This document shows, piece after piece, positions 50,022 through 58,250 of a stretch of DNA of 64,000 bases. Origin of the DNA: Limnohabitans sp. DM1 (GTDB taxonomy: Bacteria; Pseudomonadota; Gammaproteobacteria; Burkholderiales; Burkholderiaceae_C); assembly GCF_001269385.1 (NCBI RefSeq), contig NZ_CXOO01000004.1:1-64000 (forward strand). The letters are read 5' to 3'. Every line of letters starts with the position of its first letter. Within the stretch, counting starts at the first letter, position 1. A program made the position numbers and the translations under genes. The notes beneath the pieces were generated by a model. It made no database searches, had not been told where the DNA came from, and saw only the letters and a list, made by a program, of their open reading frames with translations.

Positions 50022-51206
50022 TTACGCCAATTCCAGCGCCACCGCCGTGCCTTCGCCACCGCCAATGCACAGCGTGGCCAAGCCTTTTTTCAGGCCACGG
50101 GCCTTCAGCGCATGGATCAGCGTGACCATGATGCGCGCACCGGACGCGCCAATCGGGTGTCCCAGGGCGCAAGCGCCGCCGTTCACATTGACCTTGTCGT
50201 GAGACACGTTCAGCTCTTTCATGAGCGCCATGGGCACCACGGCAAAGGCTTCGTTGACTTCCCACAGGTCCACGTCTTCGACTTTCCAGCCCGCTTTGGC
50301 CAGCGCCTTTTGGGTCGCGCCCACGGGGGCAGTGGCAAACCACTCGGGCTCTTGGGCGTGGGTGGCGTGGCTCACGATGCGGGCCAGCGGTTTGCAGCCG
50401 AGCTTGGCCGCAGTGCTTTCGCGCATCAGCACCATGGCGGCTGCGCCGTCGTTGATGGACGAGCTGCTGGCAGCGGTGATGGTGCCGTCTTTCTTGAAGG
50501 CGGGCTTGAGGCTGGTGATTTTGTCGAGCTTGACTTTGCCCGGGCCTTCGTCGATGGACACCACACGTTCGCCACTGCGGTCTTTCACCGTCACAGGGGT
50601 GATTTCGGTGGCAAAGGCACCCGACTCGGTGGCGGCCTTGGCGCGCTGCACGCTGGTGGTGGCGAAGTGGTCTTGCTCGGCGCGTGTGAAGCTGTATTTG
50701 GCCGCGCAGTCTTCGCCAAAGGTGCCCATGCTGCGGCCGGGCTCGTAAGCGTCTTCCAGACCGTCGAGCATCATGTGGTCAAAGATGCGGTCATGGCCCA
50801 TGCGGTAGCCGCCACGGCCCTTGAGCAAAAGATAGGGTGCATTGGTCATGCTTTCCATGCCACCGGCCACCAACACATCGTGTGTGCCGGCCACCAGCAT
50901 GTCGTGCGCGAACATGGCCGCGCGCATGCCCGAGCCGCACATCTTGGACAGCGTAACGGCGCCCGCGCTCTTGGGCAAACCGCCCTTGAAGCCCGCTTGA
51001 CGCGCTGGCGCCTGGCCCTGGCCTGCCATCAGGCAGTTGCCAAACAGCACTTCGGTGACCAGCTCAGGGCTGATGCCTGCGCGTTCGACGGCGGCTTTGA
51101 TGGCGGCACCACCCAGGTCGTGGGCGGCCAGTGGAGAGAAGTCGCCCTGGAAGCTGCCCATGGGGGTGCGGGCAGCGCTGACGATGACGATGGGGTCGTG
51201 TGACAT
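50022..51206 (-). CDS. acetyl-CoA acetyltransferase (thiolase)
   Basis: The product is 394 residues from MSHDPIVIVSAARTPMGSF. The ATG has an AAGG ribosome site. The acyl-accepting Cys is in SKMCGSGMRAAMFAHDM, and the C-terminal motifs VNGGACALGHPIGASG and TLCIGGGEGTAV hold the catalytic His and second Cys. It cleaves acetoacetyl-CoA or longer 3-ketoacyl-CoA, or condenses acetyl-CoA. The setting beside isovaleryl-CoA dehydrogenase suggests use in leucine or fatty-acid breakdown, whose end products are acetoacetate and acetyl-CoA. Confidence 0.94.
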   Translation of the reverse strand: MSHDPIVIVSAARTPMGSFQGDFSPLAAHDLGGAAIKAAVERAGISPELVTEVLFGNCLMAGQGQAPARQAGFKGGLPKSAGAVTLSKMCGSGMRAAMFAHDMLVAGTHDVLVAGGMESMTNAPYLLLKGRGGYRMGHDRIFDHMMLDGLEDAYEPGRSMGTFGEDCAAKYSFTRAEQDHFATTSVQRAKAATESGAFATEITPVTVKDRSGERVVSIDEGPGKVKLDKITSLKPAFKKDGTITAASSSSINDGAAAMVLMRESTAAKLGCKPLARIVSHATHAQEPEWFATAPVGATQKALAKAGWKVEDVDLWEVNEAFAVVPMALMKELNVSHDKVNVNGGACALGHPIGASGARIMVTLIHALKARGLKKGLATLCIGGGEGTAVALELA

Positions 51207-51217
51207 GTTGAAGCCTT

Positions 51218-51730
51218 TCAAGGGTGTGTGTCTTTGTGGATGTCGGCAATGATGAGGTGTTCGCCGGTTTCTTCTTCAGCGATGCGGCGGATGTAGGCCA
51301 CGAAGTCGGGGTCTTCGCCGCGCAGCAAAAGTGGCAAGGCCAAACGGAAATCATCGCGCCTGCACCACTCGCGCATATAGTCGTCCCAGGAGTTCCAGCG
51401 CCGCTGTTCGGTGGCGCTCATTTCCGCGCGATACGCAATGAGATAGGCCCGCTCGAACAGGGCGATCAGCATGTCGAAAATCGTCATCATGCGTTCTCGC
51501 TGCTCGGGCGTGGGATCGCGCAGGGCCTGCGTGGTGCGCAGCTGCAGATCGGCGTGATCGAGCACCACCTTCAGGAAATCGTTGTAAGCGTCGGAGAGGT
51601 GCTGGTAGGCCTCTTCTTCTTCGTTTTCGCGCTCCTTGCGCTGCTCCAGCCAGAACACCCAGACGGCATAGGGCAGACCGAACACGGTCACCGCATAACT
51701 GCCCAACTCCAGAAGTTCTGCCAAGCTCAT
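51218..51730 (-). CDS. hypothetical protein with an N-terminal membrane segment
   Basis: The product is 170 residues from MSLAELLELGSYAVTVFGLP. One hydrophobic segment (AVTVFGLPYAVWVFWL) is followed by a strongly charged, probably coiled stretch (EQRKERENEEEEAYQHLSD) and a helical domain with FERAYLIAYRAEMSATEQRRW. I do not name a family; the layout is common to small membrane proteins beside carbonic anhydrase genes. The start was chosen because it falls 13 bases after the carbonic anhydrase stop. Confidence 0.75.
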   Translation of the reverse strand: MSLAELLELGSYAVTVFGLPYAVWVFWLEQRKERENEEEEAYQHLSDAYNDFLKVVLDHADLQLRTTQALRDPTPEQRERMMTIFDMLIALFERAYLIAYRAEMSATEQRRWNSWDDYMREWCRRDDFRLALPLLLRGEDPDFVAYIRRIAEEETGEHLIIADIHKDTHP

Positions 51731-51743
51731 GGGTACACGGCGC

Positions 51744-52385
51744 TCAGCCGCCTCTCGGATAGCGCTTGAGCGCACTGCGAAACACGCCCAGCACCTCACC
51801 GGGATGGCTCATGCTCACCCCCAGGTCTTTGGCCAGGCCGTCCTTGATGCCGTAACACCAACCGTGCACGCTGATTTTCTGACCGCGTGCCCAGGCGTCC
51901 TGCACCACGTTGGTCAATGCCACGTTGCCCACCTGTTCGATCACATTCATTTCGCACAAGGTGTCTTCCTGCTCGGGAATGCTCAGGTGATCGAGGCGAC
52001 GACGGTGCCGCACTTTCACGTCATGCACATGCCGCAACCAGTTGTCGACCAGGCCCACACGCAAACCGCGCAAAGTGGCCAGCACACCGCCACAGCCGTA
52101 ATGGCCCACCACCATGATCTGCTCGACCTTGAGGACATCCACCGCGTACTGAATGACGGACAAGGCATTGAGGTCGGAGTGCACCACCAGATTGGCCACA
52201 TTGCGGTGTACGAACACCTCACCCGGGTCCAGGCCAGTGATCTGGTTGGCGGGCACCCGGCTGTCGGAGCAGCCAATCCACAAGAATTTCGGATTTTGCT
52301 GGTTGGCCAATCGTGTAAAAAATTCGGGGTCTTCGCGCTTCATGCGCGCTGCCCATTCGCGGTTGTTGGCAAGCAGTGTTTGCAT
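51744..52385 (-). CDS. can: beta-class carbonic anhydrase
   Basis: The product is 213 residues from MQTLLANNREWAARM; the longer frame overlaps the upstream gene and is rejected. The zinc ligands are in WIGCSDSRVPANQ (Cys, Asp) and VVGHYGCGGV (His, Cys). It interconverts CO2 and bicarbonate. Beside leucine catabolism it may supply bicarbonate to a biotin carboxylase such as methylcrotonyl-CoA carboxylase, which is not in this window (inference). Confidence 0.94.
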   Translation of the reverse strand: MQTLLANNREWAARMKREDPEFFTRLANQQNPKFLWIGCSDSRVPANQITGLDPGEVFVHRNVANLVVHSDLNALSVIQYAVDVLKVEQIMVVGHYGCGGVLATLRGLRVGLVDNWLRHVHDVKVRHRRRLDHLSIPEQEDTLCEMNVIEQVGNVALTNVVQDAWARGQKISVHGWCYGIKDGLAKDLGVSMSHPGEVLGVFRSALKRYPRGG

Positions 52386-52395
52386 GGTGCGAGTC

Positions 52396-53577
52396 TCAGC
52401 AGGTTTCGGCAAAAAGTTCGCGGCCAATCAACATGCGGCGAATCTCGCTGGTGCCCGCGCCGATCTCGTACAGCTTGGCATCGCGCCACAAACGGCCCAG
52501 CGGGTATTCGTTGATGTAGCCATTGCCACCAAAAATCTGCACACCCTCGCCCGCCATCCAGGTGGCTTTTTCAGCGGTCCACAAGATGACCGAGGCGCAA
52601 TCCTTGCGCACCTGGCGCACATGCTCGGCACCCAACAAGTCAAGGTTCTTGGCCACGGTGTAAGCGAACGAGCGTCCAGCCTGCAGCACGGTGTACATGT
52701 CAGCGACTTTGCCCTGAATCAACTGGAACTCGCCAATGCTTTGGCCAAACTGCTTGCGGTCGTGGATGTAGGGGATCACGTTGTCCATGACGGCCTGCAT
52801 GATGCCCAGCGGGCCGCCGGTGAGCACAGCGCGTTCGTAGTCCAGGCCACTCATCAGCACCTTGGCGCCGTTGTTCAGGCCACCCAGAATGTTTTCAGCA
52901 GGCACTTCCACATTGTTGAACACCAGCTCGCCCGTATGGCTGCCGCGCATACCCAGCTTGTCGAGCTTTTGCGCGATGCTGAAACCCTTCATGCCCTTCT
53001 CGATCAAAAAGGCCGTCACACCGCGCGCACCCAACTCGGGCTCGCTCTTGGCGTAGACCACCAGGGTGTCAGCGTCGGGGCCGTTGGTGATCCACATCTT
53101 GGAGCCGTTGAGCAGGTAGTAACCACCTTTGTCTTCGGCCTTGAGCTTCATGCTCAGCACGTCCGAGCCCGCACCGGGCTCCGACATGGCCAAGGCACCG
53201 ACGTGCTCACCACTGATGAGCTTGGGCAAGTATTTGGCGCGCTGCTCGGGCGTGCCGTTGCGCTTGATCTGGTTGACACACAGGTTGGAGTGCGCACCGT
53301 AGCTCAGGCCCACAGAGGCGCTGGCACGGGAGATTTCTTCCATGGCGATCATGTGCGCCAAGTAGCCCATGTTCGCACCACCGTATTCCTCGCCCACGGT
53401 GATGCCCAGCACGCCCAAGTCTCCCATCTTGCGCCACAGGTCCATGGGGAACTGGTCATTGCGGTCGATCTCGGCGGCGCGGGGGGCGATTTCGGCTTGG
53501 GCAAAGTCGCGCACCGCGTCGCGCAGAGCGTCGATGTCTTCACCGAGTTGGAAGTTCAGGCCGGGCAGGTTGTTCAT
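52396..53577 (-). CDS. ivd: isovaleryl-CoA dehydrogenase
   Basis: The product is 393 residues. It is distinguished from other acyl-CoA dehydrogenases by the catalytic Glu placed in [14 protein letters not shown], as in human IVD, rather than in the C-terminal loop, where it reads [35 protein letters not shown] binds FAD. It oxidises isovaleryl-CoA to 3-methylcrotonyl-CoA in leucine degradation. The LiuR regulator and operators lie just upstream, and the thioesterase gene is between them. Confidence 0.93.
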   Translation of the reverse strand: MNNLPGLNFQLGEDIDALRDAVRDFAQAEIAPRAAEIDRNDQFPMDLWRKMGDLGVLGITVGEEYGGANMGYLAHMIAMEEISRASASVGLSYGAHSNLCVNQIKRNGTPEQRAKYLPKLISGEHVGALAMSEPGAGSDVLSMKLKAEDKGGYYLLNGSKMWITNGPDADTLVVYAKSEPELGARGVTAFLIEKGMKGFSIAQKLDKLGMRGSHTGELVFNNVEVPAENILGGLNNGAKVLMSGLDYERAVLTGGPLGIMQAVMDNVIPYIHDRKQFGQSIGEFQLIQGKVADMYTVLQAGRSFAYTVAKNLDLLGAEHVRQVRKDCASVILWTAEKATWMAGEGVQIFGGNGYINEYPLGRLWRDAKLYEIGAGTSEIRRMLIGRELFAETC

Positions 53578-53585
53578 GGTTTCTC

Positions 53586-53670
53586 CGTTGAGCGTTGAGC
53601 GTTGAGCGTTGAGCGTTGGTTGTTTGTGCAGTTGCGGTGGTTTTCACGCTGAACGCTGAACGCCCAACGC
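53586..53670. repeat. seven-base tandem repeat with inverted partner
   Basis: CGTTGAG occurs four times in tandem (53586-53613) plus a partial unit. After about 25 bases an opposite-sense array follows (ACGCTGA twice, then ACGCCCAACGC, 53646-53670). The two arrays can pair imperfectly into a long hairpin between the thioesterase stop and ivd start. It may attenuate or end transcription, or be a slippage-prone minisatellite. Confidence 0.7.
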
Positions 53671-53678
53671 AGAACACA

Positions 53679-54179
53679 CTAATAAGTTTTAGGCACAGGC
53701 ACCAGCGTCGACTGCATCACGGCACAGTCCGAGCGTTTGCCGCTGTCGTCGATGTGCACCACTTCGGCGCTGGTCACGATGATGCGGTTGCCCGCCTTGG
53801 TGACACGACCGCTGGCGCGAATCTCGCCGCCTTGAAAGTTGGAGAGGAAGTTGATCTTGTATTCCACGGTGGTGACTTCCATGCCTTCTGGGGACACGGT
53901 CAGTGCCGCGTAACCGGCGGCGATGTCCGCCAGTGCGCCAATGGCACCGCCATGAAAACCACCTTGCTGCTGTGTGACTTTGTCGCTGTAGGGCACCGCC
54001 AGTTCGACCTGCCCAACCGTGGCCGACAGCAATCGCACACCCAAGTGGTTCATCATGCCCTGACGGGCCAGACTCAGCGCCACGCGCTCATGGGCTGCAC
54101 GGTCTGGGTGCGCAGCGGCAGCAAGACTTGAGGGGTCTGAAGAAGGGGCAGTGCTCACATCGCATCCAGTGCTTGACAT
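53679..54179 (-). CDS. PaaI-type hotdog thioesterase
   Basis: The product is 166 residues from MSSTGCDVS (ATG at 54179; a TTG one codon earlier is possible). The hotdog motif GGFHGGAIGALADIAAGYAA and the later VEYKINFLSNFQGGEIRA identify the PaaI/YdiI-like acyl-CoA thioesterases. It probably hydrolyses stalled CoA esters. A strong TTGACGT palindrome lies 17 bases upstream of its start, so it is probably the first gene of a LiuR-controlled transcript through ivd. Confidence 0.85.
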   Translation of the reverse strand: MSSTGCDVSTAPSSDPSSLAAAAHPDRAAHERVALSLARQGMMNHLGVRLLSATVGQVELAVPYSDKVTQQQGGFHGGAIGALADIAAGYAALTVSPEGMEVTTVEYKINFLSNFQGGEIRASGRVTKAGNRIIVTSAEVVHIDDSGKRSDCAVMQSTLVPVPKTY

Positions 54180-54195
54180 CAAACCCGGACTTTAA

Positions 54196-54211
54196 TTGAC
54201 GTTTACGTCAA
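54196..54211. promoter_or_regulatory. probable LiuR operator upstream of thioesterase/ivd
   Basis: TTGACGT-TT-ACGTCAA is a palindrome matching the LiuR binding pattern known from comparative genomics of proteobacteria. A further ACGTCAAC follows directly. It lies between the thioesterase start and the regulator's end. Confidence 0.75.
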
Positions 54212-54259
54212 CGTCAACCAAAACCGGGGCCTTACCTGCCCCCCCGCCACGCCACACTG

Positions 54260-54664
54260 TCAGGCGCCAACACCCGTCTTGTTGGCCTTGGTCAGCAGGC
54301 TGCGGGTTTCTTTTTCGTGGGTTTTGACTTCGTCCAGGGTGGCCTCCAGGTCGGCCAGCTGCGACTCCAGTTGCTGGCGGTGTTCGGCCAGCACCACGAG
54401 GAATTTTTTGAGCTGCGGCACCGTGTCGCGGGGGCTGTCGTACATGTCGATCAGGTCTTTGGCCTCGTTGAGCGACAAGCCCAGGCGTTTGGCACGCAAG
54501 GTGAGTTTGAGGCGGGTGCGATCGCGCGAGGAATAAACGCGGTTGCGCCCGCCGGGGCCGGAGCGCTCGGGTTCGAGCAGGCCCATGTCTTCGTAAAAAC
54601 GGATGGCCCGGGTGGTCAGGTCAAATTCCTGGGCCAGATCGCTGATCGTGTACGTGCTTGCCAT
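54260..54664 (-). CDS. liuR: MerR-family regulator of leucine/isovalerate catabolism, LiuR
   Basis: The product is 134 residues from MASTYTISDLAQEFDLTTRA. It has the MerR winged helix (AIRFYEDMGLLEPERSGPGG, then RTRLKLTLRAKRLGLSLNEA) and a C-terminal coiled dimerisation helix (EHRQQLESQLADLEATLDEV). There is no Cys cluster for metal sensing. The adjacent isovaleryl-CoA dehydrogenase and the matching operators on both sides support LiuR, usually a repressor relieved by branched-chain intermediates. Confidence 0.85.
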   Translation of the reverse strand: MASTYTISDLAQEFDLTTRAIRFYEDMGLLEPERSGPGGRNRVYSSRDRTRLKLTLRAKRLGLSLNEAKDLIDMYDSPRDTVPQLKKFLVVLAEHRQQLESQLADLEATLDEVKTHEKETRSLLTKANKTGVGA

Positions 54665-54737
54665 GGCGGGGTCCTCACCGTCCTTGCGCACCGGGGACAG
54701 CCCCCGTCAAGGTGAGCCGCCTAGAATGCTTTTTATG

Positions 54738-54761
54738 TTTGACGTTAACGTTAACGTCAAA
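54738..54761. promoter_or_regulatory. probable LiuR operator between liuR and the hydrolase gene
   Basis: A perfect 24-base palindrome, half TTTGACGTTAAC followed by its complement. It lies in the divergent gap between liuR (start 54664) and the metallo-hydrolase (start 54793), so it can control both and give autoregulation. Confidence 0.8.
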
Positions 54762-54792
54762 GGTGCGAATGCTAACCCATACGAGCTGACCC

Positions 54793-55893
54793 ATGCCCCC
54801 TTTGCCCGCCGCTTCTTTGTCAGCCCCGCCCCTGCAATACCCCCTGGACAAGCAATTGCCCGAACGGGGCAGCGCCATCGAAGTGGCCCCCGGCGTGATG
54901 TGGCTGCGCATGGCCCTGCCTTTTTCACTGGACCACATCAACCTGTGGCTGCTGCGCGACCGCATGCCCCACCCCGAGCAAGCGGGCGTGCTGCGCGACG
55001 GCTGGACCATTGTGGACTGCGGCATTGACAACCCGGCCACCCGCGAGGCCTGGCTGCAGGTGGAAAGCCAGGTTTTGCAAAACCTGCCCGTCTTGCGCGT
55101 GCTGGTGACGCACATGCACCCCGACCACATGGGCCTGGCCCACTGGCTGTGCGAGCGCTGGAAAGCCCCTTTGTGGATCAGCACGGGCGAATTCCAGTCG
55201 GCCATGCTGGCGTGTTCCGGCCTGTCCAACTTTGGCGGCGACCCCACAGTGCAGTTTTTCGCGGCCCACGGCTGGACCCGCCCTGAAGATTTAGCGCAGG
55301 TGCGCTCGCGGGTGACTTATTACCCCGGCATGGTGCCCAAGATTCCCGGCGCTTTTGTGCGCCTGATGGCCGGTGACACGGTCAGGATCGGGGAGCGGGA
55401 TTGGCGCTGCATCAGCGGCTATGGCCATTCCCCCGAGCACATGGCGCTGTACACAGACCAGGGACAGATTCTGATCAGCGGGGACATGCTGCTGCCCTCG
55501 ATTTCCACCAATGTCAGCGTGTACGCCATGGAGCCGGACAGCAACCCCCTGCAGCTGTTTCTGGATTCGATCGCCCGGTTCGAGGACTTGGCGCCTGAAA
55601 CGCTGGTGCTGCCCTCTCATGGGCGCCCGTTCAAAGGCGTGGCCACGCGCCTGGCCCAGCTGCGCCAGCACCACCAGGACCGCCTGGACGAGTTGCTGGC
55701 CGCCTGCACCGAGCGACCACACAGCGCGCACGATGCGCTGCCGGTCTTGTTCAAACGCCCACTGGATGTGCACCAGACCACGTTCGCCATGGGCGAATCG
55801 GTGGCCCACCTGAACATGCTCTGGCTGGCCGGGCAGCTGGTGCGCCACCGCGATGACGATGGCATCTACCGTTTTCGCGCGTCTCAGTCCTGA
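54793..55893 (+). CDS. metallo-beta-lactamase-fold hydrolase
   Basis: The product is 366 residues. The metal motif THMHPDHMGL, the later GYGHSPEHMALY, ISGDMLLPSI and LPSHGRPF give the full set of His/Asp ligands. The C-terminal 90 residues form a helical domain with VLFKRPLDVHQTTFAMGES, as in BPSL-type thioester hydrolases of betaproteobacteria. It probably hydrolyses a CoA or glutathione thioester. It is under the 24-base LiuR-like operator, which points to leucine or branched-chain acid metabolism. Its end overlaps the convergent peptidase gene by 10 bases. Confidence 0.85.
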   Translation: MPPLPAASLSAPPLQYPLDKQLPERGSAIEVAPGVMWLRMALPFSLDHINLWLLRDRMPHPEQAGVLRDGWTIVDCGIDNPATREAWLQVESQVLQNLPVLRVLVTHMHPDHMGLAHWLCERWKAPLWISTGEFQSAMLACSGLSNFGGDPTVQFFAAHGWTRPEDLAQVRSRVTYYPGMVPKIPGAFVRLMAGDTVRIGERDWRCISGYGHSPEHMALYTDQGQILISGDMLLPSISTNVSVYAMEPDSNPLQLFLDSIARFEDLAPETLVLPSHGRPFKGVATRLAQLRQHHQDRLDELLAACTERPHSAHDALPVLFKRPLDVHQTTFAMGESVAHLNMLWLAGQLVRHRDDDGIYRFRASQS

Positions 55894-56840
55894 TGAAGGC
55901 CCATGGGTGACTGCTTCAAGGCCTGGCGGCGTTCGGCGTAATCGGGCATGACTTCGCCCACGGTGTCCCAAAAGCGGGGGCTGTGGTTCATCTCGCGCAA
56001 ATGGGCCAGCTCGTGCACCACCACGTAGTCGATCTGGCTGATGGGCAGGTGGATGAGGCGCCAGTTCAGCCGAATGTGCCCGTCGCTGCGGGCGCTGCCC
56101 CAACGGGTGCTGGCGCTGGAGAGGCTGAGCTTTTTCCAGCGCACGCCCAAGAGCGGCGCAAAGTGCTGCAAACGCGCTTCAAACAGCACAAGTGCCTTCT
56201 TTTTGAGCCAGGCCTGGGCGGCTTCGCGCACCTGGGTCGGCCCGGCATCGGGCGACAGACTCACGGGCAAAGTGTCGTCTGGCGACTGCACATGGCTGGG
56301 CAATTCTCCCCGGCGCAGCACGCACAGCTGCACCGTGCGCCCCAGATAAGGCACAGCCGCGCCGTGTGCCCATTCAATGGCCGACTGGAACTGCTCGGTT
56401 TGCCGCTGCCTGGCCTGCTGCAATTTGGCCACGATCCAAGTGCTTTTTTCCTGCACGGCGGCATCCACCTCGCGCATGGGCACCCAAGTCGGGGCGCGCA
56501 CCACCAGACCATCGGGCCCCACCAGAAACCCGATGCTGCGCCGACGTGAGCGCTCAAAGCGATAACTCACCGGCACGCCTTGCAAGACCGCGTGGCGCGT
56601 GGACGCCGGATGGGTAAAGCCCGCAGGCGCCGTGGCGGGTTCGGGCAAGGCCTTGAGCACTGGCTCTGCGGGTTGCAGGTCAGCCGGGTCGGGGACCACC
56701 CGAGGTGTCACAGGGGCCTGGGGAACAGGGGGCTTGGGCTGCGGTGTGGGCAACTTGCGCTTTTTGGCCTTGGGCACCCGAGGCGGCACAGGGACACCTT
56801 CGGTGAAGAAGTCGAACACAAATTGCATGGGCATGCGCAT
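55884..56840 (-). CDS. YgjP-type (M48-like) metallopeptidase
   Basis: The product is about 318 residues. The start is uncertain (ATGs at 56882, 56840, 56834, 56828); 56840 has a modest AGG before it. After a Pro-rich tail the domain shows RSIGFLVGPDGLVVRAP, STRWGSARSDGHIRLNWRL and the zinc motif VVHELAHLREMNHSPRFW. This is the DUF45/WLM-type peptidase family. Substrate unknown. It follows plsC closely. Confidence 0.85.
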   Translation of the reverse strand: MRMPMQFVFDFFTEGVPVPPRVPKAKKRKLPTPQPKPPVPQAPVTPRVVPDPADLQPAEPVLKALPEPATAPAGFTHPASTRHAVLQGVPVSYRFERSRRRSIGFLVGPDGLVVRAPTWVPMREVDAAVQEKSTWIVAKLQQARQRQTEQFQSAIEWAHGAAVPYLGRTVQLCVLRRGELPSHVQSPDDTLPVSLSPDAGPTQVREAAQAWLKKKALVLFEARLQHFAPLLGVRWKKLSLSSASTRWGSARSDGHIRLNWRLIHLPISQIDYVVVHELAHLREMNHSPRFWDTVGEVMPDYAERRQALKQSPMGLHQD

Positions 56841-56859
56841 GCTGCGGGCCTGGCCGTGT

Positions 56860-57621
56860 TCAGTGCGGGGGGCTTGCGGCATCAGCCGGAGGGTAGGCCT
56901 CAGGGTCGAGTCGGTGCATTTCGGCTTCGATCCAGCGTTCGACTTCCAGCATCAGCTCTTCAGCTTGGCGTCCTTCGCTGGGAATGGGCTTACCGATGGA
57001 AATGTCCACCACACCGGGGGTTTTGATGAAGGCCTTGGTGGGCCAGCAGCGCGCCGACGTCACGGCAATCGGGATCACAGGCACCCCGGCCGCAATGGCC
57101 AAACGTGCACCTCCGGTTTTGTACTCGCCTTTTTGGCCACGGGGAATGCGTGTGCCCTCGGGAAACATGATGACCCAGACGCCCTCTTGCATGAGGCGGC
57201 GGCCTTGCTGCACCACTTTGGCAAAGGCGCGCGAACGTTGTTTGCGGTCGATGTGGATCATGTCCATGCGCGCCATGGCCCAGCCAAAAAAGGGCACATG
57301 CAGCAGCTCTTTCTTGAACACATAGGCCAAGGGGTGCGGCATGATCGCGGGCATGACAAAGGTCTCCCAGGTGGACTGGTGTTTGACCAGCAAGACGGCT
57401 GGGGCCTTGGTGCCTTGGGGCAAGTTTTCCATGCCTTGAATGCGGTTTTCGATGCCCAAAATCCAGGTGCCACTGTTCACCGCCAAGCGCAACCAGGCGG
57501 CGCAAATCCAGTACAGGCGTGTGCTGCTGATGAAGTAAGAAATCAGCACGACAAACAGCGCCCAGGGCACCACGGTGATGGTCATCCACAACACATGGAT
57601 CAGAGATCGGATGAAGTTCAT
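56860..57621 (-). CDS. plsC: 1-acyl-sn-glycerol-3-phosphate acyltransferase
   Basis: The product is 253 residues with N-terminal hydrophobic helices. The catalytic block reads VKHQSTWETF, that is His-X4-Glu where most of the family has His-X4-Asp; I think this is common in Burkholderiales. The FPEGTRIPRG motif binds the phosphate. It makes phosphatidic acid from lysophosphatidate. Its start overlaps the phosphatase stop (ATGA). Confidence 0.92.
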   Translation of the reverse strand: MNFIRSLIHVLWMTITVVPWALFVVLISYFISSTRLYWICAAWLRLAVNSGTWILGIENRIQGMENLPQGTKAPAVLLVKHQSTWETFVMPAIMPHPLAYVFKKELLHVPFFGWAMARMDMIHIDRKQRSRAFAKVVQQGRRLMQEGVWVIMFPEGTRIPRGQKGEYKTGGARLAIAAGVPVIPIAVTSARCWPTKAFIKTPGVVDISIGKPIPSEGRQAEELMLEVERWIEAEMHRLDPEAYPPADAASPPH

Positions 57622-58214
57622 GTTGGCGTCGTTGTCAAAGGTAAGCGCAAGCCCGTTTCAGAGGCCAGTAAATGATCAACACAGGCTGCCAAATCGGCAT
57701 GCACCTGTGTACCAGCCGGAAAACCTGGCGGCAAGGTCTGCCCCTGCCATTCGGGGTGCCGCCCGCTCAGCACCATGTGCGGCACGCAGCCAACCACCTC
57801 AGCCACCTGCATGTCACTCAGACTGTTGCCAATGCAGGGCACACCGGTCAGGTCCACGCCATAGCGCTCGGCAATTTGCGAGAAAAGACCCGGCCAGGGC
57901 TTGCGGCAACCGCAGCCCTCATCGGCCGCATGCGGGCAATAGAAGAAGGCATCGATGCGCCCACCCACGGCCGCCAGTTTCTTGATCAGGTGGCTGTGCA
58001 CGGCATTGAAGGCAGCCATGTCAAACAGGCCCCGACCCAGACCCGGCTCGTTGGTCACCAACACCACATGAAAACCCGCATGGTTCAGGCGGCTGATCGC
58101 CTCCAGCGCCCCGGGCAAGGGCTGCCACTCGTCCGGCGATTTGACGAACTCGTCACCCGTGCGGTTGATGGTGCCGTCGCGGTCGAGGATGACGAGTTTC
58201 AAATGGGTGTTCAT
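57618..58214 (-). CDS. gmhB: D-glycero-beta-D-manno-heptose-1,7-bisphosphate 7-phosphatase
   Basis: The product is 198 residues. It is a HAD enzyme with LVILDRDGTINRTGD, the TNEPGLGRG loop and the Cys/His zinc set in FYCPHAADEGCGCRKPWPG, which marks the GmhB type. It serves ADP-heptose synthesis for the LPS inner core. Adjacent plsC and lnt fit an envelope-related gene cluster. Confidence 0.9.
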   Translation of the reverse strand: MNTHLKLVILDRDGTINRTGDEFVKSPDEWQPLPGALEAISRLNHAGFHVVLVTNEPGLGRGLFDMAAFNAVHSHLIKKLAAVGGRIDAFFYCPHAADEGCGCRKPWPGLFSQIAERYGVDLTGVPCIGNSLSDMQVAEVVGCVPHMVLSGRHPEWQGQTLPPGFPAGTQVHADLAACVDHLLASETGLRLPLTTTPT

Positions 58215-58250
58215 GCGCGCTCGGTGGGGGGCCGGTCTCGGGTCGGTCGA

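Noticed and set aside
53586..53670. Tandem array considered as a CRISPR or integration site
   Set aside because: Units are seven bases with no spacers, and no cas or integrase gene is near.
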